64,000 nt of DNA. It comes from Megascapheus bottae (lineage: Eukaryota; Chordata; Mammalia; Rodentia; Geomyidae). The notes beneath the pieces are model-generated. The model ran no database searches. It was not told the DNA's origin and was given only the letters and a program-made list of their open reading frames with translations. Positions within the stretch are counted from its first letter, which is position 1. Each line of letters begins with the position of its first letter. Of this stretch, positions 42,321 to 57,286 are shown in pieces. The translations under genes were made by a program, and so were the position numbers. The DNA is taken from assembly GCA_024803745.1 (NCBI GenBank), contig JANJXV010000043.1:25001-89000 (forward strand). Reading direction: 5' to 3'.

Positions 42321-45300
42321 CTAGTGATTATGACGAATGAGGGAAACCATTGAGCCTAAGTTCCTTTGAGTCTGGCTTACTTCACTTAATATGATTTTTT
42401 CTAAGTCTTTCCATTTCCTAACAAATGGCACAATGTCATTCTTTCTGACAGCAGCATAGAATTCCATTGTGTACAAATACCACAACTTGTTGATCCACTC
42501 ATCAACTGAGGGACATCTAGGTTGTTTCCATATCTTTGCTATGGTGAATATTGCTGCAATGAACGTTGTTGTGCTAGTGGATTTAGTATGCCCTTGTTTC
42601 TGGATGATTAGGTAAATGCTAAGTAGTGGAATTGCTGTGTCATAGGCGAGTTCTATGTTTAGCCTTTTGAGGCACTGCCACACTGCTTTCCATAGTGGTT
42701 GAATGAGTTTGCACTCTCACCAACAGGGTAGTAGTGATCCCTCCTGGCCACACCCCCTGCAGCATCTGTTATTATTCGTTTTCTTGATCCTGGCCATTCT
42801 AACTGGAGTGAGGTGGAATCTTAGAGTTGTTTTGATTTGCATTTCTTTAATGACCAGAGATGTTGAGCATTTCTTCATGTGTCTATAGGCCATTTTTGTT
42901 TCTTCTTCAGAGAAGACTCTCTTTAGATATAAGGCCTTTGTCCGTTGTTTGGTTGGTGAAGATCTTCTCCCACTCTGTAGGCTTCCTAATTAGTTTACTA
43001 GCTATGTCCTTTGCCATACAAAAGCTCCGCAGTTTAATGCAGTCCCACTTATCCAGCCTTTCTCTGATTTGTTGTGATTCTTGGTCCTTATTGAAAAAGT
43101 TTCAACCTGTGCCAAGGAGGCCTAGTGTATCTCCAATTCCTTCCTGTAAAGTTTTCAGTGTGTCAGCTTTTACCTCCAGGTCTTTGATCCATTTGGAGTT
43201 AATTCTAGTGCAAGATGACAAAGAAGGATCCAACTTTAGTTTTCTGCAGGTGCTTAACCAGTTCTGCCAGCACAACTTGTTGAAGAGGCTGTCTTTCTTC
43301 CATTCTATTTTTTTGGCTCTCTTGTCATAGATTAGGTGGCCATAGGTCTGTGGTTTAATATCTGGGTCCTCAATTCTATTCCATTGGTCTTCAGGCCTGT
43401 TCCTGTGCCAGTACCAAGCTGTTTTGAGATTTATTGGTCTGTAATAGAGTCTAAAGTTTGGAATTGAAATTCCTCCAGCGCTGTTCTTTCTGCTAAGAAG
43501 TGTTTTTGCTATACGGGGTCTTTTATTATTCCATATGAAATTTTGGGTTGCCTCTTCTATTTCTTTAAGGAATGACATTGGGAAGTTGGTGGGTATTGCA
43601 TTGAATTTGTAGATAGCCCTTGGCAATATTGTCATATTAACAATGTTGATTCTTCCGATCCAGGAGTATGGGAGGTTTTTCCATTTCCTTAGTTCTGCTT
43701 TAATTTCCTTTTTTAGCGTTTTAAAGTTTTCATCAAAAAGGTCCTTTACATTCTTAGTTAAGCTAATTCCTAGGTACTTTATTTTCTTTGAGGCTATTGT
43801 GAAAGGAGTTACTTTCCTGGTTATTGCCTCATTGCTCTCATTGTTGGCGTAAAGGAAAGTAGTAGATTTTTGAGGGTTGATTTTATAGCCTGCTAATCTT
43901 CCAAAGTTTTGACACAGCTCAAGGAGCTTGGGAGTAGATTCCATAGGATTCTTTGAATACAGAATCATGTCAACTGCAAAGAGGGATAGTTTTATTTCTT
44001 CTTTCCCTACTTGGATCTCCTTTATGCTTGCTTCTTGCCTTATTGCACTGGCTAGGAATTCTAGTACTATGTTAAAGAGTAGTGGGGAGAGTGGGCATCC
44101 TTGTCTCGTTCCTGATTTTAGAGGGAATGGCTTTAGCTTTTCACCATTAACTGTAATACTAGCTGTGGGTTTCTCATACACAGCCTTTATTACATTGAGG
44201 AATGTTCCATGGATTCCTAGTTTCTCCAGAGCTTTTAAATTAAAGGGGTGTTGGATCTTGTCAAATGCCTTTTCCACGTCTATTGAGACAATCATGTGAT
44301 TTTTGTCCTTGCTCCTGTTGATGTGTTGAATTATATTAATTGATTTGTGTATGTTGAACCAGTTTTGCCTCCCTGTGATGAATCCATTTTGATCATAGTG
44401 TATAATTTTTTTGATGAGTTCTTGTAGACGGTTGACAGTATTTTGTTGAGAAGTTTTGCATCGATGTTCATTAAAGAAATAGGTCTATAGTTCTCTTTCT
44501 TTGATGAATCTCTGTATGGTTTGGGGATGAGGGTTATACTGGCTTCATAGAAGGACTTTGGTAAAGAACCTTCATTTTCAATTTCGTTGAAGAGTTTGAG
44601 GAGTATTGGTGTGAGCTCTGCTTTGTAGACCTTATAGAATTCAGCTGTGAATCCATCTGGCCCTGGGCTTTTCTTAGGTGGAAGTTCTGTAATTGCCATT
44701 TCTATTTCAGAGCTTGAAATAGGCCTGTTGACTTGGTTTAGTTCTTCTTGGTTCAGTGTAGGTATGTTAATATTGGTTAGGAATTCATCCATTTCATCTA
44801 GATTCTCAAATTTGTTGGCATAAAGGTTTGAGAAGTATTCCCTCATGATATTCTGGATCTTGGTAATTTCTGTCATGATATTACCATTTTCATCTGCAAT
44901 TTTGTTTATTTCGATATGCTCTCTTCTTTTTTTGGTAAGATTTGCTAAGGGTTTGTCAATTTTGTTAATTCTTTCAAAGAACCTACTCCTTGTTTTGTTG
45001 ATTCTTTCTATAGTTTTTTTTGGATTCCAAATCATTTAATTCTGCTTTGATTTTAATAATTTGCTTTCTTCTACTGGGATTAGGGTTGGTTTGTTGCTCT
45101 TTTTCCAGGAACTTGAGGTGAGACATTAAGTTGTTGGTTTGCAATTTTTCCAACTTGTTGTTGTAGGCACTCAGCGCTATAAATTTTCCTCTGAGAACTG
45201 CTTTTGCTGTGTTCCAAAGGAGTTGGTATTTTGTGTGCTCCTTACTGTTAAATTTCATAAACTTTTGGATTTCTGTTCTGATCTCTTCGATGACCCATTG

Positions 45301-46077
45301 GTGATTCAACAATGTGTTGTGCAATCTCCATGAGTTACAGGGTTTTCGTTGGTGGAGATGTGTATTCAGTTCCAATTTGATGCCTTTGTGGTCTGAGAGT
45401 GTGCATGGAATAATTTCAGTGTTTCTGAATCTGACCAGATTTGTTTTATGGCCTAAGATGTGATCTATTTTGGAAAATGTTCCATGTGCTGATGAGAAAA
45501 AAGTATATTGTGTTCTTGCTGGGTGGAATATTCTGCAAATGTCTGTTAGATCTCACTGGTCTACACAGGTGTTCAATTCTAAGGTTTCTCTGTTGAGTTT
45601 TTGTCTTGTTGTTCTGTCTGTAGGTGGGAGTGGTGTGTTAAAGTCACCGACAATCTCTGTATTTCATTCTATGTATGGTTTCAGTGTAAGTAAAGTTTGC
45701 TTGATGAAGTTTGGAGCTCCGGGATTGGGTGTGTAAATATTTAGGATCGTTATGTCTTCCTGGAGGAAAGATCCCTTTACTAGTATGTAGTAACCTTCTT
45801 TGTGTTTTCTTACTAATTTTAGTTTGAAGTGTATTTTATCTGATATGAGGATGGCAACTCCAGCCTGTTTATGGGGGCAGTTAGCTTGATAAAGTTTATT
45901 CCAACCTCTCACTTTCAAAAGATGCTTGTTTTTTTGGGTAAGATGTGTCTCTTGAAGACAGCAGAACGATGGCTCTTGCTTTTTGATCCAACTACACAGC
46001 CTATGCCTTTTAATTGGAGAGTTAAGTTCATTGATATTGAGAGTTAGGATTGAGAGATATTTATTAGTTCCTGCCAT
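42321..46077 (-). pseudogene. L1 ORF2 (endonuclease-reverse transcriptase), broken
   Basis: ORF2 encodes the enzyme for target-primed reverse transcription. Pieces in order: endonuclease 46077-45664 (start MAGTNKYLSILTLNI), 45375-44983, 45035-44331 (pre-RT and fingers, [18 protein letters not shown]), 44295-43102 (RT palm and thumb; [20 protein letters not shown]), and the cysteine-rich C-terminal region 42683-42321. The usual FADD-type catalytic motif appears as FAVDM, so the first Asp is replaced. Frames change or stop between all pieces. Confidence 0.9.
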
Positions 46078-46125
46078 TTTTAAAAGCTTTTATTAGGGCC
46101 TGTGTCTTGACAGTTCTTGTGGTCC

Positions 46126-47298
46126 TTAGATGGTATGCTGTTTAGGTGCCATTTCCTTCCCTATATTGCATTTATTTTGGGTTTCTATGTATAAAACATC
46201 TTTGAGAATTCTCTGTAGTGTTGGTTTTGTTGCGTCATATTGTTGCAGCTTTTCCCTGGAATGGAATGTTTTTATTGTTCCCTCATTTATGAATGAGAGC
46301 TTAGCTGGGTATAGTATTCTCGGTTGGTAGTTATTTGACTTAAGGGCATGACATATATGCTTCCAGTCACTTCTTGCTTGCATGGTCTCTGCTGAGAAAT
46401 CTGGAGTTATTCTGATTGGTTTTCCTTTATACATTACTGAGCCCTTTTCCCTGTCTGCCTTTAGGATCCTTTCTTTGGTTTCTATTGATCCAGTTCGGAT
46501 TTCGATGTGGCGGTGGGATGTTCTTTTCTGGTCGGGTCTGTTTGGGGTTCTAAAGGCTTCTTGTATCTGGATGGGCCTGCCCTTCTGGATATTTGGGAAA
46601 TTCTCTGAGATGATTCCCTGAAGTATATTTCCAATACCATTGACCTCTTTCTCCAGACCCTCCTCAATACCAATTAGCCTTAAATTAGGCTTCCTAATTG
46701 TATCTTGGACCTCCTGAAGCACTCTCTAATTTTTCCTAGATTTGGATTGACTCATTTTCTGTTCTTTCTCTATAATAACTAAATTATCTTCAGCCCCGGA
46801 AATTCTCTCCTCTGCATTGTCTAACTTGCTATCAAAGCTATCTACTTTATTTTTCATCTCCCTCACTTCTAATTGCTCATTTTTGATGCCTTGCATCTCT
46901 TCTTTTAGATCATGTATGGATTTCTTTAGCTCCTTGATTTCCATTTGAGTGGTTAGCTCAGTAGCTTTATTTTCTTTGAACATTTTCTGGAATTCGGTCA
47001 CCTATTTATTTGTGGATTGTATGAATTCATCCATCTTTCTTTGAAAAACCTTTATTATGGCCTGCTTTATGGCTTCTTCTTTTTCACTTATCACCTCTTG
47101 TTCAGCTATGGCTTCCTCCCTTATCTCTTTCTTTATATTTTCACATTTTTCATTAATGATGTGTATCAATTGCATTTGTATAGCACTTGTAAGAGTCTCC
47201 TCTAGGTTTGCCAGTGACTGTTCCATTGTCTGTTTACATTGGGTGGGGGATGTTGTTTCTTGATTTGACATTTTTCTTGAGTTTCTTGTTCTGTCCAT
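46126..47298 (-). pseudogene. L1 ORF1 (RNA-binding protein), broken by stops
   Basis: ORF1 coats L1 RNA. The N-terminal coiled-coil part (47298-46726) is rich in Glu, Lys and heptad-like hydrophobics (KELKKSIHDLKEEMQGIKNE). It contains an in-frame TAG near 47002-47004 and a stop near 46726. The RRM and C-terminal domain are at 46722-46126 (RKPNLRLIGIEEG, ARSDWKHICHALK). About 390 codons in total, usual for the family. Confidence 0.88.
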
Positions 47299-48630
47299 TT
47301 GAAAATGGGAGCAAGATTAATACTAAACACGATTATAGTTTTTCAGGTATAACCGACCTAGAGCTCTGTAGCTGGCAGACACTAGATGTTCACAAATTTT
47401 TTTTTCTTTTTTTATTGTAATTAGTGAAAGGGTTACATGATATTTGCCAGATAGAAGGTGCATTAATTCACATATATTGATACCCTTTCACATGTCTTGG
47501 TACCCATTTCCCTCCCCCCTCCACACCACAAGTTTTGACTGGTGTTATCACTCTTTCTTTTTGTGCAGTTACAGACCAGTCTAATACATCCACTGGTAAG
47601 CGATTTATACCCAAAACAATAAACCTCTCAATCCAATCTCTATTGTCTTTAAGTCCCTCTGGACCTAGAGAATAATTGAACACCTAGATATACAGTATTT
47701 CTCAACAGCCATCAAGTGTAGATCCGTGCAGTATTAAGGGTTATAACACGAAGTGAGGTCCAGAGATAGAATGAGAGAGGTCAGGGGAGGTACAAGAGGA
47801 TTAACGTAGGAGTGTAAGAATATTGTAGTAATAAGAAAAGGTATAGCGTAAGGATAACTGACCTAAGTTGGTAGGTAGGTAGCGTATTTGAGTACAAAGT
47901 TTGGAAAGTATTAGAGTAAAATTATGTGTTGCTGCACGACTAGCTCTTAGCCCAACCAGTGGCCTCACCGTGGACCATGGGATGGATCTGCGAGCTTCTG
48001 TCTGAACGCGGTTGGCAGACTTTTTCCCATGCTGCTTCCAAGGGCGACCCCAAGCCAAGGGTCTGGGCATTGAAACTTTCCAGGGGCTCTCAGCAGGACC
48101 AGCAGGAGACCCCTCTGTTCCCAGGGGCGGGGCCCAGCTGAGGACGTGGGCTCCAAGGGCGGAGCCGCGCCTTTTTTAATCTCAGAAGGGGAGCTTGGCT
48201 GCTGGTGGGCCCTTCAGGTCTCTGCTGTGTTTCCACTGCTTTGACTGTGGGGGACCCCTCGGTGCTGTCTTGCTCAGGATTCCCAGCTGGAGGATGCCCA
48301 GCTCAAGAATTGAGGGGGGGCAGATGCTGGCTCCTATTTTCCCGCACACCCTACCCATTGTTGTGAGGCAGGGTCCCAGCGACTTCCACTCTCCAGATCC
48401 AGTGGCCTGGGAGAGGAGCCTGGTGGGCGGGTGGGAGCTGGGACAGCTCTGCCTCCCCTGGTGGGGTGCTTAGTCTTAGGGTATGCCCACCTGTTAGTCT
48501 CCAGTCAGAGGGCTGGGGGTTGAGCCCGTTGGGCGGGTGGGAGTTGGGACAGCCCCGTCTCCCTTGGTGAGGTGCTGGGTCTTAGATATCCCACCTGTCA
48601 ATCTCCTGTCAATGGCCTGAGGGAGGGGGA
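47299..48630 (-). promoter_or_regulatory. L1 5' region with GC-rich tandem units
   Basis: Upstream of ORF1 the sequence becomes GC-rich. Between about 48400 and 48620 two ~120-base units repeat (GGGCGGGTGGGAGCTGGGAC and GGGCGGGTGGGAGTTGGGAC, each followed by CTCC/TCC C-rich sequence and CCACCTGT). This is the arrangement expected for L1 promoter monomers. Promoter activity is inferred. A foreign L1 3' end interrupts it at 47401-47526. Confidence 0.65.
47401..47526 (-). mobile_element. Short L1 3' end inserted in the L1 5' region
   Basis: About 125 bases of L1 3' UTR with poly-T at left, flanked by CACAAATTTT (47391-47400) and CACAAGTTTT (47527-47536). Confidence 0.78.
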
Positions 48631-48639
48631 GTCCAAGAG

Positions 48640-49002
48640 TTTTTAAGCATACAAAAAGTGATTTGGCCTGGAAGATAAGACAGACATTCAGCTGTCAGTG
48701 AAGCTGCTTTGCTTTTAAATGGCTTGTTCCAAGTTTGAGTGTGTAATCCACTGGTAGAAAAGCTTTCGATTTGCAGGCAGAGATGCAAGATGCTCAGAAG
48801 CTATTACCTTATAATAGAAACTGATAGATAAGCAGACTATAGAAGTTCCCTAAAGGGAAATGGAGAATTGAATTGAGATGATTATCTCCTTATTATTGGC
48901 CAAAATTAAAGTTCATCTTTAAAGAGTCAGATCAGTAATTCAAAAGTACAGACTGTCATTCACTTATATGATAAACAGGAAGTTATCAAAATTGAGAGGC
49001 TT
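48640..49002. other. Host sequence, no feature recognised
   Basis: AT-rich sequence between two L1 insertions, without exon-like frames. Confidence 0.5.
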
Positions 49003-49012
49003 TATTTGAAAT

Positions 49013-49408
49013 ATTTTTAATTTTTTTATTGCAATTAGTAAAAGTGTTACATGATATTTGCCAGATAAAAGGTGCATTAATTAATTCACATACATTGATA
49101 CCCTTTCACATGTCTTGGTACCCATTACCCTACCCCCCGCCCCCCCACCCGTCTTGGTTTTCCCCCCTTCCCTATCAAATTTCAAATAACCAAGTACAAC
49201 TAAATTCAATATATCAGATAATAAAGTGAGATACTGTAACAATATGAGATGACCAAGGAACAGCAAAGGAAATGAGAGACAACATAGTATATTAAGGACA
49301 ATGACCTTTCGTTATATGGCTTTTGTTTCAATATCCTGGAGGTCCTTTCAATTAGCTTCATACTATATGGCCTTATGTATCAAGATTTTGCTCTATTGCA
49401 GATCTCTG
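49013..49408 (-). mobile_element. L1 3'-end insertion
   Basis: About 395 bases of L1 3' UTR and end of ORF2, poly-T side at left, flanked by TATTTGAAAT at 49003-49012 and 49409-49418. Confidence 0.87.
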
Positions 49409-49418
49409 TATTTGAAAT

Positions 49419-50170
49419 TTTTATAGTTTGTATATTTCAGTTTAAGAAGTTCTAAGATGTGAAGGAAATAGGAGGATTTTGGAAAAATAAGGAAAAGGAC
49501 TTCTGAATTTTTTTAAAGAAATCCTCTTTTCTTTTTCCACAGTCTGAACGAAAGACTGCATGTGTCTCTGGTATTGTGATCAAGGAAATGAACAAGTGAA
49601 CGGTTACATTAAAATAGATTATGTTAGATAAACTGTGTTTTTTTATCTGTTACTCATAATTGTGTCGACCATGTTGGAAATTAGGGCAAATGAGGAGATT
49701 CATATAATTTGTGAAATTGATCCTCACATCTGCCCCGATCTCAATAGTGTTCTTTTTAAATAAACATATTCAGAAGTACTATTCTTATTTTAAAATTCAG
49801 ACATTTTCTAAAATGAGTACTTTTGCAGGGGAGTTAGGCACAGGACAGAAACATTAGTCTCCTTCTGGACCATCAAATAGCAGATGCAGAAGTTTGTGTT
49901 AAGCATGAGGCTAAAACAAGGCCAAGGGATCTCTGACAAATGAAAATATGATCAATATGCGCAAAAAAAGTTTTCCTACATTTAGAAGGAAGGGTGGGGA
50001 TTTGTTTTGGCTCTGGTTTCTGTCATAGGAAGAAGGAAGTTTTCAAGGTAGTCTTCCTGTAACTCTCAGTGTGAAGGTAGGCGTTCATGGGAGCCCAGCA
50101 CATGCTTGCTTCCAGATGCTCTCCAGCTGTTGCTGAGGGCTGGCACGATGCCGTCTCGGCTCTCTTCCAG
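49419..50170. other. Sequence upstream of GABRG2 exon 7, probably intron
   Basis: No upstream GABRG2 exon recognised. The stretch ends in a pyrimidine-rich tract and CTCTCTTCCAG acceptor at 50170. Confidence 0.6.
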
Positions 50171-50323
50171 GAGACTACTTGGTCATGAGTGTCTACTTTG
50201 AACTGAGCAGAAGAATGGGCTACTTCACCATCCAGACCTACATTCCCTGCACACTCATAGTTGTCCTGTCCTGGGTGTCGTTCTGGATCAATAAGGATTC
50301 TGTGCCAGCCCAAACATCTTTCG
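50171..50323 (+). CDS. GABRG2: GABRG2 exon 7 (end of ectodomain and TM1)
   Basis: A 153-base exon bounded by TTCCAG and GTGAGAC splice signals. It starts G|GA GAC TAC and encodes the last extracellular strand, TM1 ([20 protein letters not shown]) and the start of the TM1-TM2 loop. The exon length and phase are those expected for the gene. From memory it differs from typical gamma-2 at about five positions, including Asp to Glu before LSRRMGYF and Arg to Gln in the TM1-TM2 loop (VPAQTSF). The SVYF and ISTIL context favours gamma-2 over gamma-1 or gamma-3. Confidence 0.9.
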
Positions 50324-51960
50324 GTGAGACACATTGCTTTGTACGGAGGAATGCCCATACCAACTACCTTCCCATTCTAGTTCATTTGCTCTAAGTTCAG
50401 CACCAGGGAACCATTTGCTCTGAGGAAAATGAGGATTTAAATAACTATAGTCATAGTCACTAGCTCTGTTGTTCTGCTTTCCCAAATCACTTCAGTAATT
50501 TTTATTATGTGTTTATAACCAACTTAACTAAAAAGAAACCATTTGATGTCAATGAAATTGTACACAAACATATTGATTCTATCTAGTCTTCTCTAATTCT
50601 GTGCTTCACAGTGTCACAGAAGTAGTTAAAAATAAGCCAGGGTGAAGTGTTAACCCCATCGTAAGGCAGGCAAACACTGGAGACCAGGTCTTCTGTTTCC
50701 TGCAGTCAGTCAGTGCACATTTCCCAGGACATAACTCGCTGTTGGTAAATTTAAACACATATCATTCTTCTGATGATATTTGAGGTAATGGATGCTTTAC
50801 AGAAGAGCCATCAAAGATTATTTTTGATAAAGTATATTTGCCTGATATATTTTGGAAACAACATGTCCTTAAGGTTATTTGCAGTTGCCTCATCTACTTC
50901 ATATGCTAGCATTTGTCTTAAACGTTTACCCTATTTTGCTTTGTCCATAGAAGAAGATACACAAATACATAGCCACAGATACTTGGGGCATTAGAGTCTA
51001 AAGCCATGAATGAAATGTTTATTCTACATAAGAGTTTAGAGGATTTAAATAAAAATGAAGCGAAGATTGATTGTAGAATCCCTGTCCCCTTCACCAGCTA
51101 CATCGAACCTAAAAACACATTCCTTCTATCTCCCTGAGTTACAGGAAAAGTATTATATAATAGTTTAGAAATTAAATTTTCAACTTTAGATTTCTAGCCA
51201 TACATACAGTATGACCTTGGAATGTCCTTTATTCTCTAAATCTCAGCTGTCGCACACATAAAACATATGACACTTCCTGTAATTAACATCCAAGGTTCCA
51301 TTAGGTTTTATTTAAGTAAAGTATCCTATGCAAACAACATTAAGTACAGCCACTGGAGTGATTTCCTGACAAAATGATCTGTACTAGGTTATTAAACAGG
51401 GGGCAGAACTGATTGCTGCCAAAAGTAATTTGCATATTTGTCCTCTTCCAAACTTAATTTAGTTTCCCATCTGTTTCAAAATAAAGTCATTTTGATTTTT
51501 CCTGTTTTATGCAGTACTGTGTGTTACAAATCCTATTCAACAATTTGTATATCTAGTCTAATGGTATAAGCTGAAATGAACTCAACATATTGCAAGCCTA
51601 ATATTTTAGGCCTAGAACTTGTATCACTTTTCTACACTTTGCAGAAAATACACACAGACGTTCTAATAATAACACAAATTATCATCACAGGTTTTGGAAC
51701 TGAGGAAATAGAGGTGTTGCGAATTTAAATGACTTATGTAAGGTCACAGACCTGGCAGGAAATAGACCCTTCACCTTGCCTCATGTGCACAGATCGGGTG
51801 TGGGTGTGAGGATGCCCAGAGACCAATGCTGGGTAAAGGTGCCAACCCACATGTCTGCAGCAATTACTGTTTTAAATTTGTTGTCCCACTTCTCTAGATC
51901 ACTACTCCCTAAATTAAATTGTACAGTTGTATCATTTGGAGCAACTTTAAAAGAACAGGT
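50324..51960 (+). other. GABRG2 intron 7, first part, with MIR-like remnants
   Basis: Non-coding. Segments at about 51205-51300 (GACCTTGGAATGTCC) and 51690-51780 (AACTGAGGAAATAGAGG, TAAGGTCACAGACC) fit decayed MIR elements on minus and plus strands respectively. Confidence 0.55.
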
Positions 51961-52250
51961 GGTGAGCCAGGCACTAGTGGCTTGCATCTATAATCTTACT
52001 ACTTAGAAAGCTGAGGTCTGGGGATGGCTATTCAAAGCTAGCCTAGACAGGGAGGTCCATGAGACCCTATCTCAAACGAGCTACCCAAAGAAATAAAAAG
52101 AAGAGCTAGAAGTGGAGCTGTGGCTCAAGGGGTAGAGCACTTAGTCTAGAACCAAGAAAGCTCGGGGACAAGATTCAATTGTTTAGCTCTTCAACGCCCA
52201 AGAATAACACAAGTAAGTAAATAAACAGATAAATAAAATATAAATAAAAG
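51961..52250 (+). mobile_element. Dimeric B1/ID-type SINE in intron 7
   Basis: GAGCCAGGCACTAGTGGC, AGAAAGCTGAGGTCTGG, then AGAAGTGGAGCTGTGGCTC and GGTAGAGCACTTAG, with an A-rich tail at 52205-52250. This is the clearest plus-strand copy and shows the B1-like head followed by an ID-like tail. Confidence 0.87.
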
Positions 52251-53356
52251 GAAAGGAAGATGACTTAATTCAACTCTTGATACTCAAGAGCAAGGACTAG
52301 AAATTAGTTTGCATGACAATTAGACAATTAGACAAGAAAAGTTTTAAAATCATACAGTTAAGCCCTGCATCCAAATTCTCCCTCTGTTGATTTACAAGCT
52401 ATGGACCAAGGACAGAGTCTAAATCCCTCATTGAAGTCTTCCTTCCACTCGAGGAGATTCCCATCATGCCTGTCATCTCCCACAGCACACACCATACTTA
52501 AAGTTGTTGTAAAGTAGAGACAGTACATCCAGTTGGACAGATACAGAGAAGCTACCGCTTAAAAGGACAAATTATAAGAACTGGAGAGCCAGAGGCTGCT
52601 GGAGGACTCTTGTCTCAAAGAACAGCAGCCCAAAGAATACACTTAATGCTGTCAGAAAACTGAGTCATGAGAGCCAGAGAGGAAAGAGCAGAATAAGAGT
52701 ACCAACAAACCAGATCAGCTCCAACAGAGAGCTGAAGTAGGGTGCTGTGGTGATGGGAGAAAAGCCAGGAGACAGGAAGATGGAGACGTGGCATGGCGTA
52801 ATGGCACCTGAGCTTATCTGGGCCTATATAGGGTCAGACTGGGAACAGGGTCACAGGGAGATTGAGATTTCACCACCGAAGACTGGCAAGTCCAGTAACC
52901 TATGCTCCAATTCTCCACCTCCACCTCTAGGAATTCAGGCACACCCAGTACCTGGGAGGTGGGACTTCCTGCTTCCACCGTGAAGACAAGATAGCACCAG
53001 CTAAACCCAATAGCCTATCATCTACCACGTGGCCAGATGGCGCTGGACCGATGCAGCATCCCTACTTCAGAGTGAAGATTTTCATGACTTGCCTGACTCC
53101 TAGGGTTCTCTTACTAAAATATAATGCATAGAGTGCTGGGACCAGTCTATATGTTCCACTACATACCCAGTGCTCACCACAATAACATAGATAGCCGATA
53201 AGCAGTGACATCTGTGAAACAGGGAAGCTAATTCATTGTGACTTCTCCCCCACTGCTGAGGCTGGGGATCAGAAGTTGGTACCCACGCATTGCTACCATG
53301 ACCGACTACCCCCCATGATTGTTTTCCATGATTGGTTTCGTTTCATATCTCTCCAG
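52251..53356 (+). other. GABRG2 intron 7, second part, unassigned
   Basis: Slightly GC-richer stretch (about 52500-53290) that may be an old LTR or other repeat, but I cannot name it. It ends in the exon 8 acceptor. Confidence 0.45.
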
Positions 53357-53434
53357 GTATCTCCACTATCCTGACAATGACCACGCTCAGCACCATTGCC
53401 CAGAAATCTCTGCCCAAGGTCTCCTATGTCACAG

Positions 53435-53449
53435 CCATGGATCTCTTTG
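53435..53449 (+). other. 15-bp target duplication, left copy
   Basis: CCATGGATCTCTTTG here and again at 53756-53770. It is coding sequence of exon 8 duplicated by the insertion. Confidence 0.95.
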
Positions 53450-56022
<2,573 letters not shown>

Positions 56023-56046
56023 CTTCTCTGGATGTTTTCCTTCAAG
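56023..56046 (+). CDS. GABRG2: 24-bp alternative exon of the gamma-2 long isoform
   Basis: CTTCTCTGGATG followed by TTTTCCTTCAAG, flanked by AAAG and GTATAATG splice signals. It encodes LLWMFSFK. From memory the gamma-2L insert is LLRMFSFK, with a serine phosphorylated by protein kinase C in the large cytoplasmic loop. The Arg before Met is Trp here, which would weaken the kinase site. Too short to be found by frame length and recognised by exact position and motif. Confidence 0.88.
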
Positions 56047-57280
56047 GTATAATGTTCTTGGAATGAAAATCCACTGCATGCAATTGCTAAATTTAACTAT
56101 TAGTGCTTCACACCGTGTTTTTTTAATTCATTTTTTTTATAAGTAGAGATGTAAGCATTCTACTAGATAGAACATATTCAAGGTTGGGGAAAGTTCTGTA
56201 GTTTCCAGAGTTGATGAAGTAACTATTCAGCATTTCACTATAGGCTTTGATCTTACTCTAAAGCTCACAATTGTAAGGCCAGTGAAATGTCACAGGGAAT
56301 CAAGGCTCTTTTAAACATCAAAGCCAAAAATGACCTCTCTTCAGAAAGGGAGAAAATAGGATCCAATGTCGCTCAGTTATACCTACTATACTTGAATAAA
56401 TTTAAAACAAAATTTTATAAATCCTAAAATCCAGATTTTGAAATATTTTTTTCTATAAAATTGATCACTTTTGTTTAAGCTAAACTTGTGAATTTTATAA
56501 GAACAACACTGTCTTTAAAAGACTTTAAGTTGAAATGCCTGTTCTTTCCTTCCAGTATGTTCATGAGGTTTGGTGATTCTATGAAGGATTAAAATGAGAT
56601 TTCTATTCTATTAAAGACATAGATTTGTGTTTATGCTGTACTAAAAGAAACTCAGCAAAATCAACATTAAATACAGAAAAATTTTATTAGTAGTTGGGTA
56701 TCAAGAGTAGACTTGCATATAGTTAATTGGTATGAACTTACTAACTGGTTTAACTAACCAATAGTTTCTCCTCACATGCTAAAAACAATTAACATGTAGA
56801 TTCATTCATATGAATGTAAATAATGCTTACTTCTTAATTTCAAGTTGTTGAGGCCTACTAAAAGACTTTCTTGAAACATAAGACATACTACGGTGGTGGT
56901 ATAAAGTCAAGAATCTTCTAAGCCATATATATTTTAGCATATTTCTATTAACATGACTTAATATATTTGCTCAGTATCATAGGGTTTTCCTATTTGCCTA
57001 TAACTAAGCATGAAAGAATTTCATTTTAAAATCAATGCATTTTTATTTCTCTGTTTCACTCACACGCAGACTCATCAAATGGCTTCATGTAACCAATTTC
57101 ACATCTAGTAAATAATAGAATATGATTCCATGCAGTTTGATTTGAATCTTCAGAGTTTGCATTCTTTTGGTGTTCTATATCCTTGCGTTAGCAATTAGCT
57201 TGACATTATTTTCAGCTACACTGCTTAAGCTCAGCACTTGAAAAACGCCAATGTGCTACCTTTCTAAGTTGAATTTTCCC
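56047..57280 (+). other. GABRG2 last intron, left part
   Basis: AT-rich, no repeat or exon recognised. It ends at the target duplication ATCATA (57281-57286). Confidence 0.55.
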
Positions 57281-57286
57281 ATCATA

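Larger units (their letters stand above)
41912..48630 (-). mobile_element. Near full-length L1, inactive
   Basis: Minus-strand element of about 6.7 kb: 5' region (48630-47299), ORF1 (47298-46126), ORF2 (46077-42321) and 3' UTR with poly-A side at 41912. The flanks GTCAAAGATATTTTTT (about 41899) and GTCCAAGAGTTTTT (48631) may be a decayed target duplication. Both ORFs contain stops or frameshifts. It is the most complete L1 in the window, and its parts help identify the other fragments. Confidence 0.92.

Noticed and set aside
52500..53290. Old MaLR-type LTR in intron 7
   Set aside because: Composition is suggestive, but I could not match ends or a target duplication.
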